64,000 nucleotides of DNA, from positions 186,001-250,000 of the forward strand of contig NZ_JBBCBW010000002.1 of NCBI RefSeq assembly GCF_037204085.1. Direction: 5' to 3'. This document shows, piece by piece, positions 52,609-61,845 of the stretch. A program made the position numbers and the translations under genes. This DNA is from Variovorax sp037204085. Its GTDB lineage: Bacteria; Pseudomonadota; Gammaproteobacteria; Burkholderiales; Burkholderiaceae_C. The notes beneath the pieces were generated by a model. It searched no databases. It worked only from the letters and a program-made list of their open reading frames with translations, and was not told the origin of the DNA. The number at the start of each line of letters is the position of its first letter. The first letter of the stretch is position 1.

Positions 52609-53820
52609 GTGCCTGACCACGATCAACAAGATCCCTCGTACGGCAACAGCCAATCTGCTTCAGCAGCCAATCCGTATTCGAGGCAATTCGAGGGCATGGG
52701 TGCGCCCGCCGCACCCAACCTCGATGCGCACGCGCCGGAACTCAAGTCCAGCGAAATGCAACGCATGAATCGCCGTGCACTCGGTTTCCTCGCGGGCATC
52801 GTGCTTCTGCTCGGGTTGGCTGCCATCTGGCTGATCGGCAACGTGCTGCGCCCCGACAAGCCACAACAAGCCAAGGAAGAAGTGGTAACGGTCCCTGCGG
52901 CGCCTCAACTTCCGCCGCCACCGCCGCCCCCACGGGTCACCGCGCCACCAGCCCCTCCCATTCCCCTGGCCCAGCCGGCGCTGCCGCAGATGCCATCCGG
53001 ACCGCAAGGCCCACAAGGTCCGACGCTCATGGAACGCCGCATGGCATCGAGCGCGGGCACTATCGCAGTGGGCCCCGCTGATGGTGGCCAGCCTGGGCAA
53101 AGCCAATATCCCGCAATGGCGCCGGGCATGGGCGGCATCCCCGGCATGCCCGGCGACCAGGGCATTGCGCCGAACAGCGCCTATCGCATGAAGCCGTTGT
53201 CGGCCGTGTCGAGCGCACAAGCCCTCGTTCATCCGAACGTGCTCATGCTGCGCGGCACCTACATCCGCTGTGTGCTCGAGACGCACATCGTCAGCGACAT
53301 TCCAGGCTTCACGTCCTGCGTTGTCACCGAGCCGGTCTACTCCGTCACGGGCAAGCGCATGCTCTTGCCGAAGGGCTCCAAGGTGCTCGGAAAGTACGAC
53401 ACCGAACCCAATGGCGATCGCATCGCCGTCATCTGGGACCGCATCGTCACCCCGAACGGGATTGATGTGAACATGGCCAGTCCCGGCGTCGACAACCTCG
53501 GCGGCTCGGGTCATCCGGGCCACCTCGATCAGCATTGGGGCCAGCGCATCACTTCGGCTCTGCTGATCAGCATGTTTGCCGACGCCTTCAAATACGCACT
53601 GGCACAGAACGGACCGCAGTCGACCACCGTTGCAGCGGGCGGGCTCGCCGTTCAGTCGCCTTACGAGAGCACCACGGCGCAGACGTTGCAGAGCCTGGCC
53701 ACCCAGGCTGTGCGCCGCAACGCCAACCGGCCCGACACGGTCACCATCAACCAGGGCACTGTCGTCAATGTCTACGTCGCCAAAGACGTCGACTTCAGCG
53801 CCGTGGTCGCAAGCTTCTGA
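52609..53820 (+). CDS. virB10: T4SS core complex protein VirB10
   Basis: About 403 residues. A membrane helix near 57-77 (LGFLAGIVLLLGLAAIWLIG) is followed by a Pro-rich stretch (about 100-130) and the periplasmic beta-barrel domain (SVTGKRMLLPKGSKVLGKYD; HWGQRITSALLISMFADAFK). I take GTG 52609, which has AGGAG five bases upstream. GTG 52573, overlapping the virB9 stop, is an alternative that adds 12 residues. Confidence 0.92.
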   Translation: MPDHDQQDPSYGNSQSASAANPYSRQFEGMGAPAAPNLDAHAPELKSSEMQRMNRRALGFLAGIVLLLGLAAIWLIGNVLRPDKPQQAKEEVVTVPAAPQLPPPPPPPRVTAPPAPPIPLAQPALPQMPSGPQGPQGPTLMERRMASSAGTIAVGPADGGQPGQSQYPAMAPGMGGIPGMPGDQGIAPNSAYRMKPLSAVSSAQALVHPNVLMLRGTYIRCVLETHIVSDIPGFTSCVVTEPVYSVTGKRMLLPKGSKVLGKYDTEPNGDRIAVIWDRIVTPNGIDVNMASPGVDNLGGSGHPGHLDQHWGQRITSALLISMFADAFKYALAQNGPQSTTVAAGGLAVQSPYESTTAQTLQSLATQAVRRNANRPDTVTINQGTVVNVYVAKDVDFSAVVASF

Positions 53821-53835
53821 CCGGCATAGCTCGAC

Positions 53836-54876
53836 ATGACCGAAGAACTCGTTGCCGCCGTCTCGAACGAATTTCTGGATTACCAGTACCAGGTGCTGGG
53901 TATCCGGGACTTCATGCACTCGCCCGACGTCACCGAAATCTGCATCAACCGGCCCGGCGAGATCTACCTTGAGAACCGTTCCGGCTGGCAGCGCGTCGAG
54001 GTGCCTGGCCTCACCGCCGCGCGTGCACTGCAGTTCTGCACCACCGTGGTCAACGAGAGCAACACCGGCCAGCGCATCACCGACGTCAACCCGGTCGTCT
54101 CGCTGACCTTTCCCACCGGCCAGCGCGCACAGTTCGTCATTCCCCCGGCCGTCGAAGCGAGCCAGGTGTCCATCACCATCCGGCTTCCGTCCAGGCAGAC
54201 CCGCACCCTGGGCCAGTACCACGAGGACGGCTTTTTCGACAAGCTTCTCGAAGAAACATCAGGCATCAGCGCGCACGACAGGGAACTGCTCGAACTGCGC
54301 GCCGCCGGGCGCTACGCGGACTTTTTCAAACAAGCCGTTCTTCACAAGAAAAACATCGTGGTCTCGGGTGCCACCGGCAGCGGCAAGACCACCTTCATGA
54401 AGTCGCTGGTCAACCATATCCCGCCCGACGAGCGCCTCGTCACCATCGAAGACGCGCGCGAACTCTTCATCGAGCAGCCGAACGTGGTGCACCTGCTCTA
54501 CTCCAAGGGAGGCCAGAGCACCGCCAACATCAGCGCCAAGATGTGCATGGAAGCATGCCTGCGCATGAAGCCCGACCGAATCATCCTGGCTGAGTTGCGC
54601 GGCGACGAAGCGTTCTATTTCATCCGCAATTGCGCCTCAGGCCATCCGGGCTCCATCACGAGCTGCCACTCGGGCAGCACCGAGCAAACCTGGGACCAGC
54701 TGGCGCTCATGGTCAAGGCTTCGAGCGAAGGCGCCGGGCTCGAGTTCGCCACCATCAAGCGGCTGCTCATGATGACCATCGACATCATCGTGCACATCAA
54801 GGCACATGCGGGGCGGCGGTACATCACGGGCATCGACTTCGATCCCGGTCGCCTGGCGCCCTCCGGCGCCTCCTGA
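53836..54876 (+). CDS. virB11: T4SS ATPase VirB11
   Basis: A 346-residue hexameric secretion ATPase. Walker A VSGATGSGKTTFMKSL (about 176-191), Asp box and Walker B-like region LRMKPDRIILAELRGDEAFY, His box SGHPGSITSCHSGS. It powers pilus assembly and substrate transfer at the inner membrane. Confidence 0.95.
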   Translation: MTEELVAAVSNEFLDYQYQVLGIRDFMHSPDVTEICINRPGEIYLENRSGWQRVEVPGLTAARALQFCTTVVNESNTGQRITDVNPVVSLTFPTGQRAQFVIPPAVEASQVSITIRLPSRQTRTLGQYHEDGFFDKLLEETSGISAHDRELLELRAAGRYADFFKQAVLHKKNIVVSGATGSGKTTFMKSLVNHIPPDERLVTIEDARELFIEQPNVVHLLYSKGGQSTANISAKMCMEACLRMKPDRIILAELRGDEAFYFIRNCASGHPGSITSCHSGSTEQTWDQLALMVKASSEGAGLEFATIKRLLMMTIDIIVHIKAHAGRRYITGIDFDPGRLAPSGAS

Positions 54877-54895
54877 GGCCGAAGGAACAAACACC

Positions 54896-55702
54896 GTGTT
54901 CCCAGGAATGGAAGCCATCGCTTGCCCCAACCTCGCCGTTCCGGTGCAGGTGATGCGGCACGTCGTGCACATCGAATCGGGTGCCAATCCGTTCGCCATC
55001 GGCGTCGTCGGAGGCCGACTCGTGCGGCAGCCCAAAACGCTTGAAGAAGCGGTGGCCACGGCGCAAATGCTCAAGTCCAAGGGCTACAACTATTCGCTTG
55101 GCGCAGCGCAGGTCAATCAAGTCAACTTTCGCAAGTACGGGTTCGACACCCACGAGAAAGCCTTCGATCTTTGCGCCAACCTGGCCGCCGGTGCCAGCAT
55201 CCTGGCCGACTGCTATGCGCGCGCCGGCGGCGACTGGGGCAAGGCCTTCAGTTGCTACTACTCCGGCAACTTTGTGACTGGCTTTCGCACCGGCTACGTG
55301 CAGAAAATCTACGACTCGATCGGCCGCGGCGTTGCCGTTGCACAGGCACCAGCCACGGCAGCCGCCGCGATCCCCCTGCGTCAGGCCGGCACGCCACCGA
55401 CTGCCGCCGCACCGGCATCCATGCCCACCCCGGCGAGCGCCCCATCCTTCGCGGCAGTGCAACCCACCACCGCAGCATCGCGCATCTCGATGCGAGTGGT
55501 TCCGCTCGGCGCTTCCACGCAACCAGTTACCGCGCCCGCAATCGCTGCAGCGCCCGTTGCCCCGCCAGTTGCGGCAGTGGCGGGCGCTCCCGATGCCTTC
55601 GTGCCCCAGGTTCGCCACCCGGGCGCCAGCAACTTGCCAGCCGCAGCAGTACAAGCCGCACCGATCGATCGGCCCGCCGGCGACGGCGCCTTTGTGTTCT
55701 GA
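54896..55702 (+). CDS. virB1: T4SS lytic transglycosylase VirB1
   Basis: A 268-residue protein, start GTG 54896 (AAGGA 9 bases before); ATG 54908 is an alternative. The SLT domain has the catalytic Glu27 in HVVHIESGANPFAIG, followed by YSLGAAQVNQVNFRKYG and the FSCYYSGNF segment. The C-terminal ~90 residues are Ala/Pro-rich. No clear signal peptide is seen before the domain, as in other VirB1 proteins of this system type. It opens peptidoglycan for the machine. Confidence 0.88.
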   Translation: MFPGMEAIACPNLAVPVQVMRHVVHIESGANPFAIGVVGGRLVRQPKTLEEAVATAQMLKSKGYNYSLGAAQVNQVNFRKYGFDTHEKAFDLCANLAAGASILADCYARAGGDWGKAFSCYYSGNFVTGFRTGYVQKIYDSIGRGVAVAQAPATAAAAIPLRQAGTPPTAAAPASMPTPASAPSFAAVQPTTAASRISMRVVPLGASTQPVTAPAIAAAPVAPPVAAVAGAPDAFVPQVRHPGASNLPAAAVQAAPIDRPAGDGAFVF

Positions 55703-55741
55703 CGCGGCCCTTCATTTTTATCAACCAGAGAGGAACTCACC

Positions 55742-56191
55742 ATGCACCGCCCATACAACAACACCGCCGCTTCGTCGTTCGCCCGCAGCGCGCACGCACG
55801 CACGCTTCGCGATCTCGCAATTGCCGCGCTGGTCGTCCTGCCTTGCCTGGCCATAGCTCAGACGTCAGGGTCGGCAGACGGCGGACTCGGGGACACCGCC
55901 TGCAAGATGGTCAAAACCATCGTCGGCGTGCTTAACGCCGTGTCCATCGTGGTGGTCACCATCGCCATCATTTTCTCGGGCTACCAGATTGCATTCGCCC
56001 ACAAGCGCATCAGCGACGTTGCTCCAGTCTTCATCGGCGCCCTGCTGATCGGCGCGGCCACCCAGATCGCGAAACTCTTCCTTGGCGACAGCTCCAAGGT
56101 CGGCGGCGGCAGCGGCTGCTCGGCCAGCATCACGGTCGATCCCTTGACCCAACTCGCCGGCATCGTGCAGTCGCTGGCCCACTATGCATAA
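55742..56191 (+). CDS. virB2: T4SS major pilin VirB2
   Basis: A 149-residue pilin precursor. A long signal region ends near Gln40 (LPCLAIAQ). Two hydrophobic helices follow (VGVLNAVSIVVVTIAIIFSG and VFIGALLIGAATQIAKLFLG) around a short polar loop KRISD, then a Cys-containing tail. It ends inside the start of virB3. Confidence 0.88.
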   Translation: MHRPYNNTAASSFARSAHARTLRDLAIAALVVLPCLAIAQTSGSADGGLGDTACKMVKTIVGVLNAVSIVVVTIAIIFSGYQIAFAHKRISDVAPVFIGALLIGAATQIAKLFLGDSSKVGGGSGCSASITVDPLTQLAGIVQSLAHYA

Positions 56192-56492
56192 GAACGCGAT
56201 GTTCCGCGGCTGCACCCGTCCGCCCATGTTCATGGGCGTGCCCTACGTGCCCTTCTTTCTGGGCGCGGGCGGATGCATGTTGCTGGCCATGTACTTCAAC
56301 CTGTTCTATCTGCTGCTGATTCCGCCGGTGATCTTCGCCATGCGCCTGATGGCCAAGCGGGACGAAATGATTTTCCGGCTGCTCGGGCTGCGACTGCAGT
56401 TCCGCATCCGCACGCGCAACATCGCACAGCACGAGGGCATGTGGGTGTTCACGCCCAACGTGTACCGCGGGCAGTCCAGAGACAACGCCTAG
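56184..56492 (+). CDS. virB3: T4SS protein VirB3
   Basis: A 102-residue inner-membrane protein with the VirB3 start FRGCTRPPMFMGVPYVPFF and one or two hydrophobic helices (CMLLAMYFNLFYLLLIPPVI). Overlaps virB2 by eight bases; virB4 follows 22 bases later. Confidence 0.9.
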   Translation: MHKNAMFRGCTRPPMFMGVPYVPFFLGAGGCMLLAMYFNLFYLLLIPPVIFAMRLMAKRDEMIFRLLGLRLQFRIRTRNIAQHEGMWVFTPNVYRGQSRDNA

Positions 56493-56514
56493 AAGAAGCC
56501 GGGATTCCACAACC

Positions 56515-59004
56515 ATGTCCACGCCACCCTTCAGCCCCGACACGCCCATCAGCGAATTCATTCCGCTGTCCACGCACGTGTCTCCCACCGTGCTCAAGAC
56601 CACGGGTGGCGACTACCTCCTGACATGGCGGCTGGAAGGGTTGCCCTTCGTCGGCCGCGAAGAATGGGAGCTCGAGCACCGGCACAACACCTTCAACCGC
56701 ATGCTGCAAACGCTGCGCGCGCCGGACTTCACCAACGTGGCCTTCTGGGTGCACGACCTGCGCAGACGGAGGCACCTCAAGGACAGCAGCCGGTTCAAGG
56801 AAGCCTTCAACCAGTCGCTGTCCGACGCGTACTTCAAAGGGCTCTCGTCGCAAAAGCTCATGCAGAACGAGCTCTACATGACGATGCTGTACCGCCCCGT
56901 GGTCTCGGGCAAGCGCTTCGTCGAAAAGTCCGCCGATGTTTCTCGGCTCGCGTCCGAGCAGCAGCAAGCCATCGACAAGGTGCTCGAACTGGCCAGCAAC
57001 ATGGAGGCCGTTCTCAAGGACTACGCGCCCACCCGCCTTCGCATGTACGAGGCCGCTAACGGCGTCGTCTTTTCGGAAACCCTCGAGTTCTTCGGCTACC
57101 TGCTCAACCGCGTCGATGAACCGGTGCCGGTGTTGAAGGCGCCCGTCTACCGCTACCTGGCCGTCAGCCGCCAGCGCTTCTCGGCCAAGACCGGCGACTT
57201 TGTGCTGACCACACCCAACGGCGTCAATCACTTCGGCGCCATCCTCAACGTCAAGGAATACCCCGACGGCACCCACCCCGGCATTCTCAACGGGCTCAAG
57301 TACCTCGACTTCGAATACGTCATCACCCATTCGTTCAGCCCCATGGGGCGGCACGACGCGCTCAAGGCGCTCGAGCGCACCAAGGGCATGATGATTTCGT
57401 CGGGCGACAAGGCCGTCAGCCAGATCATCGAGCTCGATCAGGCCATGGACCAGATCTCGTCCGGCAACTTTGTGCTGGGCCAGTATCACTTCACCATCGC
57501 CGTCTACGCGCCCGACCAAGCGACGCTCTCCCAGCACATCGCCACCACGCGTGCCGAACTCTCCAACGCGGGCATCGTCTCGATCAAGGAAGACCTGGCC
57601 GTTACCGCCGCGTTCTACGCGCAATTTCCCGGCAACTGGAAATACCGCACCCGGCTGGCCAACGTGAGCTCGCTCAACTTCCTGGGCATGTCGCCGCTGC
57701 ACAACTTTGCCAGCGGCAAGCGCGACAACAACCCCTGGGGGCCGTGCGTCACCACGCTGCAGACCGTCAACGGCCAGCCTTATTTCTTCAACTTTCACGC
57801 CACGCTGCCAGGCGAGAACTCGCTGGGCGAAAAGGCCATTGCCAACACCATCGTCATCGGCAAGTCCGGCACCGGCAAGACCGCGCTCATCAACTTTCTG
57901 CTCAGCCAGATCCAGAAACTCGACCCGTCGCCCACCATCTTCTTCTTCGACAAGGACCGCGGCGCCGAGATCTTCGTACGCGCCTGCGGTGGCAATTACC
58001 TCTCGCTGGAAAACGGACAGCCCACCGGCTTCAACCCCTTTCACTGCGAGCGCACCGAGGCCAACGTGCAGTTCCTGAGCGACCTCGTCAAGGTGCTGGC
58101 GGCCAAGCCGGTCTACACCTCTCGCGAGGAAGACGACATCTTCCGCGCCGTCGAAGCCATGCTCGACACGCCAGAGCACCTGCGCAACATGACCAACTTT
58201 CAGAAGAGCCTGCCCAACATGGGCGACGACGGCCTCTTCATCCGCATGCGCAAATGGACCGCGGGCAACTCGCTGGGCTGGGTGTTCGATAACCCCAAGG
58301 ACACCATCGACCTGCAGAAGGCCAACATCATCGGCTTCGACTACACCGATGTCATCGACAACCCCGAGGTGCGCATTCCGGTCATCAACTACCTGCTGCA
58401 CCGGCTCGACACCCTGATCGATGGTCGCCGCCTCATCTATGTGATGGACGAATTCTGGAAAATTCTCGACGGCGGCGGCGCCCTCAAGGACTTTGCCAAG
58501 AACAAGCAGAAGACAATCCGTAAACAAAACGGCATGGGCATCTTCGCCACCCAAAGCCCCGAAGACGCACTGGGCAGCGACATCTCGGCCGCGCTCATCG
58601 AGCAGACCGCCACCATGATCCTGCTGCCCAACCCCAATGCAAGCCGCAAGGACTACATCGAGGGCCTGAAGCTCACCGAGTCCGAATACCAAGAGGTGGT
58701 CAGCCTGGACGAGCGCTCGCGCCGCTTCCTCGTCAAGCAGGGCCATATGTCTTCGGTGTGCCAGCTCGACCTGCGCGGCATGGACGACGCGCTGGCCGTC
58801 ATTTCAGCCTCTACCGACAACATCGAGATCCTGCATGACGTGCTGGACGCAAGCGCCAGAGCCGAGGGCGTCGCCGTCAATGAACTGCGGCCCGAGCAAT
58901 GGCTGCAGGACTTCTACGACCAGCGCAAGGGCAGCGGCAAGCGCGCCTCCGCGCCCACCGATCAGTCCGTCGAGCGCTCGGCGCGCCCGCGCCTGATCGC
59001 CTGA
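56515..59004 (+). CDS. virB4: T4SS ATPase VirB4
   Basis: An 829-residue ATPase. Walker A VIGKSGTGKTALINFLLSQI (about 447-466), Walker B LIYVMDEFWKIL (about 640-651), and downstream KQNGMGIFATQSPEDAL, typical of CagE/TrbE/VirB family. It energises assembly and secretion. A GTG or ATG before 56515 is not supported; ATG 56515 matches family starts. Confidence 0.96.
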   Translation: MSTPPFSPDTPISEFIPLSTHVSPTVLKTTGGDYLLTWRLEGLPFVGREEWELEHRHNTFNRMLQTLRAPDFTNVAFWVHDLRRRRHLKDSSRFKEAFNQSLSDAYFKGLSSQKLMQNELYMTMLYRPVVSGKRFVEKSADVSRLASEQQQAIDKVLELASNMEAVLKDYAPTRLRMYEAANGVVFSETLEFFGYLLNRVDEPVPVLKAPVYRYLAVSRQRFSAKTGDFVLTTPNGVNHFGAILNVKEYPDGTHPGILNGLKYLDFEYVITHSFSPMGRHDALKALERTKGMMISSGDKAVSQIIELDQAMDQISSGNFVLGQYHFTIAVYAPDQATLSQHIATTRAELSNAGIVSIKEDLAVTAAFYAQFPGNWKYRTRLANVSSLNFLGMSPLHNFASGKRDNNPWGPCVTTLQTVNGQPYFFNFHATLPGENSLGEKAIANTIVIGKSGTGKTALINFLLSQIQKLDPSPTIFFFDKDRGAEIFVRACGGNYLSLENGQPTGFNPFHCERTEANVQFLSDLVKVLAAKPVYTSREEDDIFRAVEAMLDTPEHLRNMTNFQKSLPNMGDDGLFIRMRKWTAGNSLGWVFDNPKDTIDLQKANIIGFDYTDVIDNPEVRIPVINYLLHRLDTLIDGRRLIYVMDEFWKILDGGGALKDFAKNKQKTIRKQNGMGIFATQSPEDALGSDISAALIEQTATMILLPNPNASRKDYIEGLKLTESEYQEVVSLDERSRRFLVKQGHMSSVCQLDLRGMDDALAVISASTDNIEILHDVLDASARAEGVAVNELRPEQWLQDFYDQRKGSGKRASAPTDQSVERSARPRLIA

Positions 59005-59042
59005 GCGGCATTCAGCTGTCATCTACCTTCCGGAAGCAAAAA

Positions 59043-59420
59043 ATGCATATGAAAACTTGGATTTGGATGGCCACCTTGTGCCTCGGCCTACAAGCCACAG
59101 CACAGGCGGAACCGGGCTTCTACCAAGAACTCCCCTGCCGCGACAACGACCCCTTCGTCTTCTGCACGCAGGGGTGCAAGGGCCAGGACAGGAACTGGAC
59201 TCCCCTCGACCCAATTTCTGGCACCTACAACCCGGTGCAAGGATATTGCCCGTACCCAAGCCCGATTGATTGCTGGTTTGGCCCGATCTACTTGGGGAGG
59301 GCCTGGACGCAGACGGCGATTGAGGCCTTGGGCAAATACATGTTGATTTGCCCAGCCGCCAAACAGCAAGGGGATTGGAAGGGATCGGGCCGACCGGAAA
59401 GCACCCCCTACGAACACTGA
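59043..59420 (+). CDS. small secreted Cys-rich protein between virB4 and virB5
   Basis: A 125-residue protein with a signal peptide (MHMKTWIWMATLCLGLQATA, cleavage near AQAE). The mature part has six Cys (LPCRDNDPFVFCTQGCKGQD; GYCPYPSPIDCWFG; YMLICPAAK). GGAAG lies seven bases before ATG 59043. It is embedded in the virB operon, so a pilus-tip or periplasmic accessory role is possible; I recognise no family. Confidence 0.75.
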   Translation: MHMKTWIWMATLCLGLQATAQAEPGFYQELPCRDNDPFVFCTQGCKGQDRNWTPLDPISGTYNPVQGYCPYPSPIDCWFGPIYLGRAWTQTAIEALGKYMLICPAAKQQGDWKGSGRPESTPYEH

Positions 59421-59438
59421 AGCCCTTCGGGAACCGCC

Positions 59439-60239
59439 ATGAACCGCATCAAACACCATCGCCGACTTTTAACCTCCCTCGCAGCCCGCGCCGCCCTCTC
59501 CCTGGCCGTGGTGTTCGCGGGAGCTGCCAATGCCGATTGGGCCGTCAATGACAAGGACGCCAACGAAAAGCTCAAGGATATTAAAGACCGCATTGGCGAA
59601 GGCGATCTGAACCAGACTGCCTCCGACCTCCTCAACCAAATCAAGACCAAAGTCTCCAAGCTGGACTTCACGCCTGCGCTGACACCCAACAACCAGCTCC
59701 AGAAAATCTCGGACACCTCTGGCTACGTGCGACAAGCCTGTCCCGGCCAGGGCGGCGGCGCATTGAGCAGCGCACTAGGCAGCGCATTGGGCGTTGCCGC
59801 AGGGGCTGATGGCTCCAGTCAGAACGTCACCAACGTCGCCACCATCGGAGCGGGCAACTCTTCTTCGATCAAGCAGCAAATCTGCCAGCAGCTCATTCAG
59901 TTGCGCGTTCAAGCCTTCAACGACAGCATCGATATGGCGAACCGCTTCCAGCAATACGGCGATCTGCTCACGAAGATCGACGACAACCGCAGGTCAATTT
60001 CGAATCAGGGCGACCTGTGGGCCAACACCAACGAATCGTTGCGCACCATCGGAAAGTTGCAAGCCGAAATGGGTTTCTGGCGCACCCGTTTGGCGGCGTA
60101 CGAATCCGCCATCAAGTTCCACGAAGGCCAGCAAAACGCCGTCAGCCAGACCGCCATCAAAGGCGGCACCGGCAGTCTTCCCAGTACAGGTCAGCTTATC
60201 CAGACAGGCGCCCTGGCAGCCGCGCTGGCCGTTAAGTAA
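59439..60239 (+). CDS. virB5: T4SS minor pilus component VirB5
   Basis: A 266-residue protein with a signal peptide (cleavage near ANA-DWA, residue 32). The mature part is helical (TNESLRTIGKLQAEMGFWRT, KQQICQQLIQLRVQAFNDSI) with one glycine/serine-rich linker. Position between virB4 and virB6 supports VirB5; sequence similarity is weak in this family. Confidence 0.75.
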   Translation: MNRIKHHRRLLTSLAARAALSLAVVFAGAANADWAVNDKDANEKLKDIKDRIGEGDLNQTASDLLNQIKTKVSKLDFTPALTPNNQLQKISDTSGYVRQACPGQGGGALSSALGSALGVAAGADGSSQNVTNVATIGAGNSSSIKQQICQQLIQLRVQAFNDSIDMANRFQQYGDLLTKIDDNRRSISNQGDLWANTNESLRTIGKLQAEMGFWRTRLAAYESAIKFHEGQQNAVSQTAIKGGTGSLPSTGQLIQTGALAAALAVK

Positions 60240-60251
60240 AGGCTCCTCACC

Positions 60252-61304
60252 ATGGACATGGCCTATTTCGCGCTGATCTACGTTTGGGTCGACAACAAGA
60301 TCAACGCTTTCCGCGACGACTTCATGCATAACACCATGTCGGCGGTCGCCGCCATTGTCCTGGTGCTGTTTACAGCCTGGATCATGGTGCAGGGCTTTCG
60401 CATCCTCACGGGCCAGTCGCGCGAGCCGATGATGGGGCTGGTGGTCAATGCGAGCCGCACCACCCTCATCCTGATCGCCGCCTCCACGATGGCCCTGGGC
60501 GGCTCCAACATCCAGACCTTCTTCACCGAGACCATGGCCTCGGGCATCAATGGTCTGGTCACCGGCAGCAACGAGGCACCTGAAAAGGTCATCGACAAGA
60601 ACCTCGCCTACACCGTGGTGGCGATGGGCGCCATCGACGGCGCACAGGGTCTCAACGCCAGCAACAGCGCCGACAACGTGGCCGCCGCGGGCCGCGCCTC
60701 GCTGATCGCCATGCTGGGCGTGGCCGGCCCGCCGATGACAGCTGCGGCCATGCTGCTTATGTACAAGGTGGCGCTGGCGCTGTTCATCGGGTTCGGCCCG
60801 ATCTTCATCATGTGCCTGATGTTCAAGGTGACGGAGCAGATGTTCTGGAGCTGGCTCAAATACGGACTGGGCACCTTGTTCTCGATGGCGGTGCTCAGCT
60901 TCATGGTCTCGATCGTGCTGGAGCTAACGCTGCGCGTGGCGGCCGCCTTGTGGGCGACCAGCGCCATCACCAACCTCGAAGGCAGTCAGGGGTTGACCAA
61001 CCAGGCAATGCAGCAAGGAGGCATCGGGCTGTTGATGACGACGCTGCTGATCTCCGCGCCACCGATGGCGGCTGCGTTCTTCGGGGGGACGATGGGCAAC
61101 TTCAACCCATATCCGGCAGTGAGCGGGGGGCAGCAGAACGCGGGCAGTCCGGGGCCGAGCGGGCAGCCAGCGGGGTCTTATCAGCAGCAAACGCCCCAGA
61201 CAACACCAAAGGTTCCTGCTGGTCAATCATCCCGTGGTCTCAGCGACCGCACCGCTGGTGTCCCACCGCCCCCGCCAGTCGATGCAGTGATACAGAGGAG
61301 CTAA
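60252..61304 (+). CDS. virB6: T4SS polytopic membrane protein VirB6
   Basis: A 350-residue protein with about six hydrophobic helices (for example SAVAAIVLVLFTAWIMVQGF and AAAMLLMYKVALALFIGFGP) and the family motif FGPIFIMCLMFKVTEQMFW. The C-terminal ~65 residues are Pro/Gln/Ser-rich. It forms part of the inner-membrane channel. A diverged, partial second copy begins near 63660. Confidence 0.9.
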   Translation: MDMAYFALIYVWVDNKINAFRDDFMHNTMSAVAAIVLVLFTAWIMVQGFRILTGQSREPMMGLVVNASRTTLILIAASTMALGGSNIQTFFTETMASGINGLVTGSNEAPEKVIDKNLAYTVVAMGAIDGAQGLNASNSADNVAAAGRASLIAMLGVAGPPMTAAAMLLMYKVALALFIGFGPIFIMCLMFKVTEQMFWSWLKYGLGTLFSMAVLSFMVSIVLELTLRVAAALWATSAITNLEGSQGLTNQAMQQGGIGLLMTTLLISAPPMAAAFFGGTMGNFNPYPAVSGGQQNAGSPGPSGQPAGSYQQQTPQTTPKVPAGQSSRGLSDRTAGVPPPPPVDAVIQRS

Positions 61305-61306
61305 CG

Positions 61307-61819
61307 ATGTCGACACATCTCTCGCGTAGTTTGCTCGTAGTGAGCCTGTGGTTGCTGGGAACGGGGGGCGCAGCACACGCCGAAGGGGGGTGTCCTCCAG
61401 GTATGTACCCCTTTCAGTTCGCACCCAATCAACCCACGTCTTGCGCGCCTATTCCGGGCGCTGGAAATCAGCAGGCACCGCAGCCGCCATCAGAGCAGTG
61501 GGAGCGTCGATGGGGGGCCATTGCGACGGATGCCCCTAACGGCGTTATTGGCGTAACCATCGACAAGCGAAGCAAGCGAGAAGCATCTCGAGCGGCAATA
61601 AGTGATTGCCAGCGGCAAGGCGGTGTGACTTGCCAGCTTGAAGCCGCGTATGACAACCAGTGCGCCGCGCTTGTGGTGGGTAGTAGAACTTACACCACAC
61701 CCAATGCCGCCACCATAGAAATAGCCACCGAACTTGGCATGAAGGCATGTCGTGATGCGGGAAACCAAAACTGCCGCGTTCTCTACTCCGCCTGCAGTCT
61801 CCCCGTGCGCACCCGGTAA
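61307..61819 (+). CDS. secreted DUF4189-domain protein
   Basis: A 170-residue protein with signal peptide (SLLVVSLWLLGTGGAAHA) and a DUF4189 domain from WGAIATDAPNGVIGVTIDKR to NCRVLYSAC, with paired cysteines and the pattern CQRQGG...CQLEAAYDNQCAALVVG. A Pro/Gln linker separates signal and domain. It lies two bases after virB6. DUF4189 proteins are found near T4SS effector loci; an immunity or accessory role is possible but not shown. Confidence 0.75.
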   Translation: MSTHLSRSLLVVSLWLLGTGGAAHAEGGCPPGMYPFQFAPNQPTSCAPIPGAGNQQAPQPPSEQWERRWGAIATDAPNGVIGVTIDKRSKREASRAAISDCQRQGGVTCQLEAAYDNQCAALVVGSRTYTTPNAATIEIATELGMKACRDAGNQNCRVLYSACSLPVRTR

Positions 61820-61845
61820 CGCCCCGCTTGCCAAACACCCGGCCA

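Noticed and set aside
56449..58746. A 765-codon minus-strand frame opposite virB4
   Set aside because: Complement of a strongly conserved ATPase gene; composition is that of antisense shadow.
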